Of a stretch of DNA of 20,101 bases, positions 13,449-20,007 are shown piece after piece. The stretch lies in the IMG/VR virus record IMGVR_UViG_3300025369_000085, positions 1-20,101 of that record; one strand, written 5' to 3'. The notes beneath the pieces were generated by a model. It made no database searches. It saw only the letters and a list, made by a program, of their open reading frames with translations, and was not told the origin of the DNA. Source of the DNA: a virus. A program made the translations under genes and the position numbers. The stretch's first letter is position 1. The number at the start of each line of letters is the position of its first letter.

Positions 13449-14552
13449 CTATTGGTTAAATATGTTTGAAAGTCCTGCTCCTGGGTTGAAGTTAGGAGTT
13501 GGTAATTGTTCTGCAGCTTGTGGCTTAGTAGGTGATGCTGTCATTGCATAAGAATTGGCATTTGTAGTACCTTGAGACAACGCGTTAGCTAAATATTGTT
13601 TACTATTAGTTATTGTTTGGTCTAAATTGTTCAACTGGTCTAATGCTGTACCAACTAAATCTTTTCTTGTGTAATATAAAATATCTCTTGCTTGTTGTGT
13701 AGTAGCTGTACTTATTGCATTGTCTATATTAGCTAAATCTGTTTGTAACTTTTCTTTTATAGTCTGAAGCCCTTGAGTTTTTTGGTCTGAAACAATTTGC
13801 TGTGCATCTTGGCCTTGCATAATCGCTGAATCAATTTGTTTTTTAATTAATGCTGTTTGTTCTGCCGCATTTAAATTAATTGCTGATTGAGCCATAGCTT
13901 TTTGTCTACCAAACGCATATTCGCCCATTTGAACTGCACTGGAACTACCTGCACCCATATTACCCAATGAGTTTTGAAAACTTTGATTACCACTTCTTAT
14001 TTGGTCTGCTAATTGAGCTAGTGAAAGTTGTTGCGAAGCTGCTGTATTTGCATTCTGTTGACCATAGTAATTTACGTTGCCTTGAGTTGTGTCTGCTGCT
14101 TGTTTAGATTCATCGCTATAATATTTAGCTGCGTTAGATGTATCAACTCCATAGTTTGCTACAGCCGTATCTCGTTGGCCATATAAGTTGTTTATATTAT
14201 TCTGTGCACCTTTTGTAATTGCATCAAGCATTTGTGAATTACCAGTATTTGATAGCCCACTTGCGTTTCCTGAACCAGCTGTTGATGTTGCAGGTGTTGC
14301 AGTCCCAGTTAAGTTTTGATATTGACTATAAGCATTTTTGTTTTCATTAATAAGGTTTGGGTCGGTAGTTCCTGTTACTTGTCCTTGGTTATTTACATAA
14401 CCCAACCCACCATTACTACCAATTAATGATTGTGCATTACTATCACCACCTGAGGTTGCCAAATAATTTAAATACCCACGATAATCAGCATTGCCTACAT
14501 AAGGTAGATTACCCCCTGGAGTCGCTACTGAATTATAACTTACATCTGCCAT
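13449..14552 (-). CDS. Gln/Ala/Asn-rich internal virion protein, probable ejection protein (367 aa)
   Basis: The 367-residue protein has a Gly/Asn-rich N-terminal 110 residues, then long helices rich in Gln, Ala and Asn (IKEKLQTDLANIDNAISTAT, QARDILYYTRKDL, LDQLNNLDQTITNSKQYLAN) and a Pro-containing tail. A Gly/Ser-rich segment, LGNMGAGSSSAVQMGEYAFG (about 197-216), breaks the helices. There is no membrane span or enzyme motif. Gln/Ala helical proteins directly before a giant internal protein are typical of podovirus ejection proteins (T7 gp14, P22 gp7/gp20 by position and composition, not by homology seen here). It has its own promoter/hairpin leader and AGGAGAAAATA SD, and is followed after 8 bases by the 1625-residue gene. 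Confidence 0.75.
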   Translation of the reverse strand: MADVSYNSVATPGGNLPYVGNADYRGYLNYLATSGGDSNAQSLIGSNGGLGYVNNQGQVTGTTDPNLINENKNAYSQYQNLTGTATPATSTAGSGNASGLSNTGNSQMLDAITKGAQNNINNLYGQRDTAVANYGVDTSNAAKYYSDESKQAADTTQGNVNYYGQQNANTAASQQLSLAQLADQIRSGNQSFQNSLGNMGAGSSSAVQMGEYAFGRQKAMAQSAINLNAAEQTALIKKQIDSAIMQGQDAQQIVSDQKTQGLQTIKEKLQTDLANIDNAISTATTQQARDILYYTRKDLVGTALDQLNNLDQTITNSKQYLANALSQGTTNANSYAMTASPTKPQAAEQLPTPNFNPGAGLSNIFNQ

Positions 14553-14565
14553 TATTTTCTCCTAT

Positions 14566-14604
14566 AAAAGAAAAAGAGCCATGCCTTATTAAGGGCACAA
14601 CTCT
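14566..14604 (-). terminator. Terminator-like hairpin upstream of the ejection-protein gene
   Basis: Minus strand AGAGTTGTGCC pairs with GGCATGGCTCT across CTTAATAA (11 bp with three wobble pairs), followed by TTTTCTTTT. It lies between the -10 element and the SD of the 367-residue gene. A second small hairpin, CTTTG/CAAAG, lies just upstream in the leader. Confidence 0.75.
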
Positions 14605-14632
14605 TTGATTTCAAAGTGATTTGTACCATTAC

Positions 14633-14661
14633 ATTATATCAGAAACGATAGTTTCGGTCAA
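14633..14661 (-). promoter_or_regulatory. Near-consensus sigma70/sigmaA-type promoter
   Basis: Minus strand -35 TTGACC (14656-14661, 5/6), 17-bp spacer, extended -10 TGATATAAT (-10 hexamer at 14633-14638). The TGA stop codon of the 85-residue gene is itself the TGn of the extended -10. Predicted transcript start is near 14626, before the hairpin at 14566-14604. Confidence 0.78.
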
Positions 14662-14896
14662 TTTTCTTTGCTTGTTCACCTATTTTTTCTGCTAATGCTG
14701 TGTCACCATTACGAATAGCTACTGTCATTTTTTCTCTAAGTCTAGCTATTGATGGATGTTTAGATTGGTCACGTATAGCATACATAACTTCTTCAGCTTT
14801 TTTACGTTCTTGGTCTGATATGTTAGGATTATTGGTTTTTTCTTGCATCTTTAAATAATCCATCTGTCTAGATGGGTCTAGATTTTTAGGATTCAT
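14639..14896 (-). CDS. Small charged helical protein (85 aa)
   Basis: The 85-residue protein begins MNPKNLDPSRQMDYLKMQEK. It is rich in Lys, Glu, Arg and Asp, and reads as two or three helices (DQERKKAEEVMYAIRDQS, ARLREKMTVAIRNGDTALAE). There are no Cys, signal or membrane segments. The start is just past the TAG TAA stops of the 107-residue gene, with GAAGGAG as SD. Its promoter-overlapped 3' end marks the end of the head transcription unit. The role is unknown. Position after the capsid gene would suit a head-completion or packaging accessory protein, but nothing in the sequence proves it. Confidence 0.78.
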   Translation of the reverse strand: MNPKNLDPSRQMDYLKMQEKTNNPNISDQERKKAEEVMYAIRDQSKHPSIARLREKMTVAIRNGDTALAEKIGEQAKKIDRNYRF

Positions 14897-14899
14897 TTA

Positions 14900-15223
14900 C
14901 TACGCTCCTTCAGGAAATATATAACCTAACTCTTTAAGTCGGTCTCTTACATCCCAAGGTTCTATGTTTAATACTTGGGCCATTCTATCTTCGTTAGCGT
15001 CTAATGCTTCGTGGTGAATAGCTAGAAAAGCATCTACTTGAGTTTCTAGTTCTATGTCTTTAATAGTTTCTTTAGCTATTGCTATTAAATCTTTTGATTC
15101 TAATTCTTCGTAAAGCTCATCTATTGTTAGTTGTGTAATTAGTTTTGCTCTTGGTGCATCACCATCTATGTTAGCTGGTTTCATTATTCCTGATTCGGAA
15201 GATGTTTTATTAATTGTTGCCAT
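14900..15223 (-). CDS. Acidic helical protein downstream of the capsid gene (107 aa)
   Basis: The 107-residue, acidic and mostly helical protein has a disordered N-terminus up to about residue 25, followed by LTIDELYEELESKDLIAIAK, IELETQVDAFLAIHHEALD and a final NIEPWDVRDRLKELGYIFPE. The C-terminal WDVRDRLKELGY segment looks like a small helix-turn-helix-like fold, but no DNA-binding family can be assigned. AAGGAG before ATG is a strong SD. The gene lies just behind the capsid terminator, so its expression is probably lower than that of the capsid gene. Candidates include a head-tail connector or a regulatory protein. Confidence 0.75.
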   Translation of the reverse strand: MATINKTSSESGIMKPANIDGDAPRAKLITQLTIDELYEELESKDLIAIAKETIKDIELETQVDAFLAIHHEALDANEDRMAQVLNIEPWDVRDRLKELGYIFPEGA

Positions 15224-15240
15224 ATGTTCTCCTTAATTAA

Positions 15241-15274
15241 ATTAAAAAGGGTAGAAGTAATTAAACTCCTACCC
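15241..15274 (-). terminator. Rho-independent terminator after the major capsid gene
   Basis: Minus strand GGGTAGGAG pairs with CTTCTACCC (9 bp, one G-U) across TTTAATTA, followed by TTTTTAATTT. It starts 22 bases past the capsid stop and has no -10 element between the stop and the stem, unlike the other four hairpins here. Partial termination would favour capsid over downstream genes. Confidence 0.85.
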
Positions 15275-15296
15275 CTTATGCGTAACGGAAGTTCTA

Positions 15297-16181
15297 TTAA
15301 GAAATAGAAGCCTGAGTTACAACATTTATGACCCAGTTGCTGTTCAAGACAACGCTTGCGAACTGACCTGCCCATGAAATTACATGGAATCGTTCTGCAG
15401 GGTTGTTTGAATCTGCACCAGTGACAATGTAGAGCTTAGGAGCATCTAGTTGGTTGTCGTATACACCAAATGATTCTCGTCCGTGGATGTAATTGTCATA
15501 AGTTACTGGAGTACCAGCGGTTGTGTAACCTTGGTTAGTAACTAAGAAACGTACACCGTAAAGTGCACCAATTTCACCAGCGTATAGAGCTTGAACATTT
15601 GAGTATGCAGCAGCACTTTGCCATGTGGTTGTAAGGATTAGGTCATATTCAGTTTGAGGCTGAATCTTTCCAATCCATCCAAATGTACCATCGTACATTA
15701 GGGCTTTGTTCTCTTTAAGAGTTGCTACAGCCTGAGCTACGTTAGCAGCTGTTAGGTTAGCACCAGTTGTAAGAGCAGTTGCACCACTGTGCAAAGCGTT
15801 TCGTACTAGAGCATCCAATGTTTCACCCATGTTCTGAGCTACAACATCAATTTTCTCTTTGTCTCGGTCATCAATGTCTACTGTACCCAAGAGGCGTGAT
15901 ACCTGTACTGAGTTTGCGTATTCAGCCAAAGTTACTGTAACTTGGTCGTCTACAAGTGAAACAAATGCAGGGTTGGTACCTTCAGTTGATAGAGCTGTAG
16001 TAGCTAAAGCTAGTGGGCGGAATCTGTTAAAGATTACTTGCTTTCCAGCGTTGCCTTCTAAGGCTCGTAACTGAGCACCTTCTTGATGTACTAACATAGC
16101 ACGTGCTCTTTCTAGGAAACGTCTTTCGTAGTAAACTGCGACTTCGTTTGATAGTGAGCTAGTAGTATTTAATACTGCCAT
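15297..16181 (-). CDS. Major capsid protein, N4 gp56 family (294 aa)
   Basis: The 294-residue protein matches the N4-gp56 capsid pattern: an N-terminal SLSNEVAVYYERRFLERARA helix, VHQEGAQLRALEGNAGKQVI, FNRFRPLALATTALSTEG, then VTVTLAEYANSVQVSRLL and a long helix (VAQNMGETLDALVRNALHSG). Later strands include IGKIQPQTEYDLI, ALYGVRFLVTNQGY, and a C-terminal WAGQFASVVLNSNWVINVVT. It is shorter than N4 gp56 itself (about 400 residues) but typical of the family core. The scaffold gene directly precedes it and a strong terminator follows, with TAA TAG tandem stops. AAAGG lies 9-10 bases before the ATG. It is the most confidently assigned structural gene here. Confidence 0.93.
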   Translation of the reverse strand: MAVLNTTSSLSNEVAVYYERRFLERARAMLVHQEGAQLRALEGNAGKQVIFNRFRPLALATTALSTEGTNPAFVSLVDDQVTVTLAEYANSVQVSRLLGTVDIDDRDKEKIDVVAQNMGETLDALVRNALHSGATALTTGANLTAANVAQAVATLKENKALMYDGTFGWIGKIQPQTEYDLILTTTWQSAAAYSNVQALYAGEIGALYGVRFLVTNQGYTTAGTPVTYDNYIHGRESFGVYDNQLDAPKLYIVTGADSNNPAERFHVISWAGQFASVVLNSNWVINVVTQASIS

Positions 16182-16200
16182 TGATTTATACCTTTATTTT

Positions 16201-17022
16201 TTAACGAACTCTCTTTGAAGCAAAGTATTGTTCCATCTCTGAAGCTGTCATTTGTTCAAACGGTTTCTGACTCTTTGATGGTGAGTTAGAAGGTTTAATC
16301 GCTGACTTCCCCTTAGATGATACTTCTTGATTATTCGCACCTTTTGGTTTTGTATTTGACGCAGAATCCAATAATCGTGTTAAAGGTTGTAGGAACTTTG
16401 TAAAGCTAAGTGTAGGGTCTTTGGAATATATTTCACTGTATGATTCAGTGATTTCATGTACCAAGTCCTCATCATAATCTTCGTTATTAGGGTTGAGTAC
16501 AGAATATTTTTGTTCTGCTTTCTCTATTTCTTGAGCTCTTTTTTCAACAGCCTGTTGTCTAGTCAAGTTAGATTCCAAAACCTTTGCGGTCGTTTGCATT
16601 TTCAGGTCTACTATCTGCGATGCGGCATTAATGATGTCAGCTTTGATTTGCTCTGGGCTAACTTCTGCCATCATCGAGTAGTCAGGCAACTGAACACTTG
16701 ATGGATTTACTTGAGTATTAGACAGCGTCTCTTGGAGATTGCTGGGATGTTGTAAAGCATCTTCTAATTCCCTAATTTTACTTGTTAATTCGCTAATTCG
16801 CCTCTCTGCACGAGAAGGTCTTTGTCGAGCCCCATCACTACTGTCTACACCGTCACTCCCATCACTGGAGTCGGAATTACTATTACCCTCATCAATACCA
16901 TTATCGACATTGGCGTTAGATGGTTGTAGTGTTTCGGCACTTGCATTTGAACTTACATCTGATGACGAATCTGATGCTCCACCAGCAAGGGTGGTGTTTT
17001 GCGTCTGTTCTGAATCAGCCAT
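16201..17022 (-). CDS. Capsid scaffolding protein (273 aa)
   Basis: The 273-residue protein has a Ser/Asp/Asn-rich, acidic disordered N-terminal 65 residues (NSDSSDGSDGVDSSDG), a short basic switch RQRPSRAERR, coiled-coil helices at about 75-95 and 125-175 (AERRISELTSKIRELEDALQ, QAVEKRAQEIEKAEQKY), and a Lys/Ser-rich C-terminus ending MTASEMEQYFASKRVR. Acidic-disordered, helical and basic-tailed layout immediately before the capsid gene is characteristic of phage scaffolds, whose basic C-terminal helix binds the coat protein. AAAGGAG precedes the start. It lies downstream of a GC-rich structured RNA stretch. Confidence 0.85.
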   Translation of the reverse strand: MADSEQTQNTTLAGGASDSSSDVSSNASAETLQPSNANVDNGIDEGNSNSDSSDGSDGVDSSDGARQRPSRAERRISELTSKIRELEDALQHPSNLQETLSNTQVNPSSVQLPDYSMMAEVSPEQIKADIINAASQIVDLKMQTTAKVLESNLTRQQAVEKRAQEIEKAEQKYSVLNPNNEDYDEDLVHEITESYSEIYSKDPTLSFTKFLQPLTRLLDSASNTKPKGANNQEVSSKGKSAIKPSNSPSKSQKPFEQMTASEMEQYFASKRVR

Positions 17023-17053
17023 GGCTGCTCCTTTCTAATCACACTTGTTAAAG

Positions 17054-17112
17054 GTTCGTGCGTCACCTGGGGGTGATGTCCCCCAACGCCTGCTCATCTA
17101 TTTGGGACGAAC
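17054..17112 (-). promoter_or_regulatory. GC-rich structured RNA element upstream of the scaffold gene
   Basis: The 105-bp gap before the scaffold gene is GC-rich unlike its surroundings. On the minus strand GTTCGT (17107-17112) can pair with ACGAAC (17054-17059), GCGT (17086-17089) with ACGC (17060-17063), and GGGGG (17080-17084) with CCCCC (17069-17073). A competing hairpin TCACC/GGTGA around CCCA would break the G5/C5 stem. There is no U-run, so it is not a plain terminator. Possible roles are translational control of scaffold/capsid, mRNA processing or a protein-binding site. This is inferred from pairing by eye only. Confidence 0.4.
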
Positions 17113-17128
17113 AGGAGTTGAAGGGCAT
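17063..17128 (-). CDS. Possible 21-codon leader ORF before the scaffold gene
   Basis: ATG at 17126-17128 shares one base with the TAA of the preceding gene (TAATG) and reads 21 codons (MPFNSCSSQIDEQALGDITP then R) to TGA at 17063-17065. No SD of its own is evident beyond AAAGCAAG, so it would depend on translational coupling. It runs through the structured RNA element, so ribosome passage could melt those stems. It may equally be chance. Confidence 0.2.
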   Translation of the reverse strand: MPFNSCSSQIDEQALGDITPR

Positions 17129-17382
17129 TATCTTGCTTTCAAAATAGGCTCTCCATTCTCTTTAACACCAACAAGCATTTTTTCCGTGCCAATCCAAGCA
17201 ATCGTATGCTGTTGTGTACAACTCCTACAGATAAGATATGGGCCTTGCTGAATAGGGGAATGATTAACATTATGCTTGGCTTCATCTCTAAGTCTTTCGT
17301 TAATTTTGTTAAAATCTGGGAATTGTGCAGGTTGGGCATTAATTATCTCCTGTTTAATTTCCTTGTTGGCTTCTTCGTCCAT
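17128..17382 (-). CDS. Small protein with CxxCxxxH motif (84 aa)
   Basis: The 84-residue protein has a charged helical N-terminal half (MDEEANKEIKQEIINAQ, FNKINERLRDEAKHNV), then a compact C-terminal domain, YLICRSCTQQHTIAWIGTEK, containing C52-x2-C55-x3-H59, and a terminal beta hairpin (MLVGVKENGEPILKAR). A CxxC plus His could be half of a zinc site or a metal site completed by dimerisation. GAGGAAAAG precedes the ATG, which lies 29 bases inside the upstream gene. The function is unknown. Position between portal and scaffold suggests a role in head assembly or packaging. Confidence 0.78.
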   Translation of the reverse strand: MDEEANKEIKQEIINAQPAQFPDFNKINERLRDEAKHNVNHSPIQQGPYLICRSCTQQHTIAWIGTEKMLVGVKENGEPILKAR

Positions 17383-17734
17383 CTTTAATCTTTTCCTCTA
17401 CCTGTGCTACAGCTGTTTCAACAGTTAGAATTATTTTTTCTAGTTCATCTGCTATTGCATTGGTGGTTATGGTAAGTCTTCCAATTTCTTCAAGTGACTT
17501 TGTAGGTATTGCTTGCTGTAATGGTTTACCAGAACGATACGAGTTAATCGTATTCTCAAAGTCTTTTTTAATCAGTACCCATCCTGGGTGGTCATTAAGT
17601 GAAGCATACACTTCAATTATGTTGTCTTCTTCTTGTTCTATTTCTTGGTTTTCTACTACTTCAGGTGGATTGTAAAGTGTGTCATCGAACGATACTCGCA
17701 TACTCCCCCTTAGTGCTGATTGTCCTTTGTTCAT
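17354..17734 (-). CDS. Acidic hypothetical protein downstream of the portal (126 aa)
   Basis: The 126-residue protein has a mildly basic N-terminus (MNKGQSALRGSMRVSFDDTL), an acidic stretch (VVENQEIEQEEDNIIEV), a small alpha/beta part (YASLNDHPGWVLIKKDFENT) and a long C-terminal helix (TNAIADELEKIILTVETAVA, QVEEKIKDGRRS). There is no membrane segment or known motif. The start lies one base after the portal stop, with GGAGGAAGG in the portal's last codons as SD. It overlaps the following gene by 29 bases. The role is unknown. It may be a portal- or scaffold-associated accessory protein. Confidence 0.78.
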   Translation of the reverse strand: MNKGQSALRGSMRVSFDDTLYNPPEVVENQEIEQEEDNIIEVYASLNDHPGWVLIKKDFENTINSYRSGKPLQQAIPTKSLEEIGRLTITTNAIADELEKIILTVETAVAQVEEKIKDGRRSQQGN

Positions 17735-17735
17735 C

Positions 17736-19916
17736 TTACCTTCCTCCCATTTGTGCCCTTACTTGTGCCATAGCCTGTGCAATCTCTGGGTCACCTATAC
17801 TTGTAGGACCTTGTCCCATAGTTTGTCCCTGAGACGTTTCTGGGGCTTCCTGAGGCTGTTGCATACCCTGAGGTGGCATTTGACCCATCTGTGCTTGTTG
17901 TGGGGCTACAGCAGGCTGCATTCCACTTTTAGCTTGCTCCATTGCAATCTTAGCTTGTGTTTCCATTTGAAGTTTTTGTTGTTCGTATTGTAAGAAATCT
18001 TGTGGATTAATGTTAATACCAGCTTGTTGAGCCATTTGAGCAGCTCCAGCAGGCGGTAAATCTTTAATATCTATAGTCTCACGTAGACTTTCTTGTGGTC
18101 CGCTTTGCTGTTGTTGGCCTGGCATTTGTTGCTGACCTTGTTGAGGTATTGGTTTAAGTAGTTGTTTGACGTCTCTTATGCCACCAGTTTGCAGAAGTTC
18201 TTTGTAATATTCGCCATAATCAAATCTTATTCCAGCTTGCTGTAATTGTGCGTCCATAATTCCAGGATTTGCCATCAATGTTTGGTGGATTTCCATTAAT
18301 TGTGCGTGCTGCTCTTCTTTTTCTTGTTTATATGTAGAACGAGCCTTAATTTTGTAAACATAGCCCTTTTCATTTTTAATTCGGCTAGGTTTTAAGGTAA
18401 TTTTTGCAGTTCTTCCGTCTTTAGATACCTTGATTGCGTCTTTTACGTCTGGGTAACTCTCAGCAATTTGTCCAATTTCTTCATTAAACATGTAAAGTTC
18501 TATAGGTTCATCGTGTTCTACATCGTTAATTAAGCTAATCATACCGTTAAATAGCTCTTCAATAGCTTTGTCCATGAAGTTAGTGTCAATATCATCACGT
18601 GTGGATTGACTAGCATTCTGAGCTTGAATAGCTTGTGGAGTTTTACCTTCGGTTGGAGTATTGGATTCACCACTAGCTCTCGTGGTAGTTTGACCTGTTA
18701 TGTTACTCATTATGCCCTGAAGCATTTGGAATGTGAGATTGTTGTTGCCATCTACATCTGGGAACTGGTGGTGACTAATATCGTTAGGGTTAGACACAAG
18801 CCACTTAGCACCAGGCTGGAATCTAACAGTCGGCATGACTACATTGCCGTTTAGTACTTTAATTGGTGGGTAGGTTCGTAGCTTAAGCCCATCAACTAAT
18901 AAGTTTGTAACAGTGTCAATAGCGTATTGTGCGTATCGTCCTTTTTCCATGTCACCAAGCCCAATAATGGAATCAAGTGTAGGCATAGCATATTTAACTA
19001 CTACAGGAATCTTTCCGTTTTGATGTGGGTTAGGAATGTTTCTAATAACTAAATTACCAAAGTCAGGTAGGAAATCTATCCAGCGTCCGTCATCACCAGC
19101 TTCGTACTTAGTAACAACTTCAATTTCACCTGTGTCAGTAAATACCGCTCGTCTTCGGTATTGAAACATTGGGTTGTGTCGCAAGTAATCATTGTAGCTA
19201 GAAGGTCGTGTACCACCACGTTTAGTCTTTTCAAGTACCTGTGCAATAGCATCAAGGTCATAATCAGTTACACCTTCTTCAACTAATTCCTCAAGGTATT
19301 CTCGGCTAATGTAGTTGGAAATAAACACAAAGTCACAGTTATGAATTGAATATCGTCCCTGTTGTGGAAAGAAGTTTCTAATTGGAACTAACCAACAATC
19401 AGGTCCAACGTAGTTTTGTGTATATGTCCAGTCGTAACACATAGCCATTGAGCCATATACGTTTGAGTACATGTCCCACATGTATAGCTTAGTCTTTAAA
19501 TCAAACTGGTAATTAGCGTTAGGGTATATCCACTTTTCAAGCACGAGGTCCATTAATTGACCTTTACCTTGGTTTTGTAAACCTAAAGCATTAACTGTAC
19601 CCTGTGGTAAGTTAGCCATAACTCTACCAGCACGCTCTATAACAATAGTAGAAAGTGAGCCTTCACTTAAACGAACTTTAGCATTGTCAGGGGTTCTGCC
19701 TTGGACAAATAAGAGGTCTTCATATTCATCCCAGTCAAGCGACATGTAACGTAAAGCATTTTGGGCAGTTTGAAATTGAGATGCTAACATCCCACGAAGA
19801 CGAGGGTCACCACCGATAGTTCGGTCGGCTTCTTCTAATTGGTCTACGACAGTATCGTAGTCTTTGCCTTTTTCAGCTTTTATATCGTTTAGTAATTTTG
19901 GTTGTTTTTTGTCCAA
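17736..19916 (-). CDS. Portal protein, P22/SU10-like size (726 aa)
   Basis: The 726-residue protein is almost the same length as P22 gp1 (725). It starts with TTG at 19914-19916. AAGGGAG lies 8 bases upstream, and the next in-frame Met is only at residue 43. The N-terminal half carries portal-like features: RLRGMLASQFQTAQNALRYM, WDEYEDLLFVQG, LSTIVIERAGRVMANLPQGT, YMWDMYSNVYGSMAMCYDW and WLVPIRNFFPQQG. The central DSIIGLGDMEKGRYAQYAID and NLLVDGLKLRTYPP lead to a helical clip/stem region with NITGQTTTRASGESNTPTEG. The C-terminal 150 residues are Gln/Met/Pro-rich with poly-Gln runs, compatible with a flexible barrel or core extension. It is followed by scaffold and capsid genes in classical order. 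Confidence 0.88.
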   Translation of the reverse strand: MDKKQPKLLNDIKAEKGKDYDTVVDQLEEADRTIGGDPRLRGMLASQFQTAQNALRYMSLDWDEYEDLLFVQGRTPDNAKVRLSEGSLSTIVIERAGRVMANLPQGTVNALGLQNQGKGQLMDLVLEKWIYPNANYQFDLKTKLYMWDMYSNVYGSMAMCYDWTYTQNYVGPDCWLVPIRNFFPQQGRYSIHNCDFVFISNYISREYLEELVEEGVTDYDLDAIAQVLEKTKRGGTRPSSYNDYLRHNPMFQYRRRAVFTDTGEIEVVTKYEAGDDGRWIDFLPDFGNLVIRNIPNPHQNGKIPVVVKYAMPTLDSIIGLGDMEKGRYAQYAIDTVTNLLVDGLKLRTYPPIKVLNGNVVMPTVRFQPGAKWLVSNPNDISHHQFPDVDGNNNLTFQMLQGIMSNITGQTTTRASGESNTPTEGKTPQAIQAQNASQSTRDDIDTNFMDKAIEELFNGMISLINDVEHDEPIELYMFNEEIGQIAESYPDVKDAIKVSKDGRTAKITLKPSRIKNEKGYVYKIKARSTYKQEKEEQHAQLMEIHQTLMANPGIMDAQLQQAGIRFDYGEYYKELLQTGGIRDVKQLLKPIPQQGQQQMPGQQQQSGPQESLRETIDIKDLPPAGAAQMAQQAGININPQDFLQYEQQKLQMETQAKIAMEQAKSGMQPAVAPQQAQMGQMPPQGMQQPQEAPETSQGQTMGQGPTSIGDPEIAQAMAQVRAQMGGR

Positions 19917-19921
19917 AACAA

Positions 19922-19946
19922 ATACTCCCTTAAATATTAGGAGTAC
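19922..19946 (-). promoter_or_regulatory. Hairpin enclosing the portal SD
   Basis: Minus strand TACTCC pairs perfectly with GGAGTA (6 bp plus one G-U) across an 11-base loop, followed by a U-rich TTTGTTTT. The second arm contains the GGGAG SD of the portal gene, so folding would hide the ribosome site. It resembles the CAGGTGCTCC/GGAGTACC hairpin before the fibre gene. Confidence 0.55.
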
Positions 19947-19977
19947 CTGCTTTGCCTAGGCTCAGTACTTAGCCCAC

Positions 19978-20007
19978 ATTATATCAGCTTGTTGCCATAT
20001 TCGTCAA
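19978..20007 (-). promoter_or_regulatory. Near-consensus promoter before the portal gene
   Basis: Minus strand -35 TTGACG (20002-20007, 5/6), 18-bp spacer, extended -10 TGATATAAT (hexamer 19978-19983). It lies inside the last codons of the upstream gene, whose TAA stop overlaps the -10. Predicted start is near 19971, leaving a leader of about 25 nt before the SD-enclosing hairpin. Confidence 0.78.

Noticed and set aside
15184-15375. 63-codon minus-strand frame spanning the capsid end and the 107-aa gene start
   Set aside because: It overlaps two well-supported genes and the capsid terminator, and has no SD and an unlikely composition. It is a shadow frame.
16739-17038. 99-codon plus-strand frame antisense to the scaffold N-terminus, Leu/Ser-rich
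   Set aside because: It arises from the Ser/Asp-rich scaffold codons read in reverse, with no SD. Other plus-strand frames at 17599-17993 are of the same kind.
17041-17120. Possible tRNA in the GC-rich structured stretch
   Set aside because: No cloverleaf, anticodon loop or T-loop TTC signature in the right place. The stems nest rather than forming four arms.
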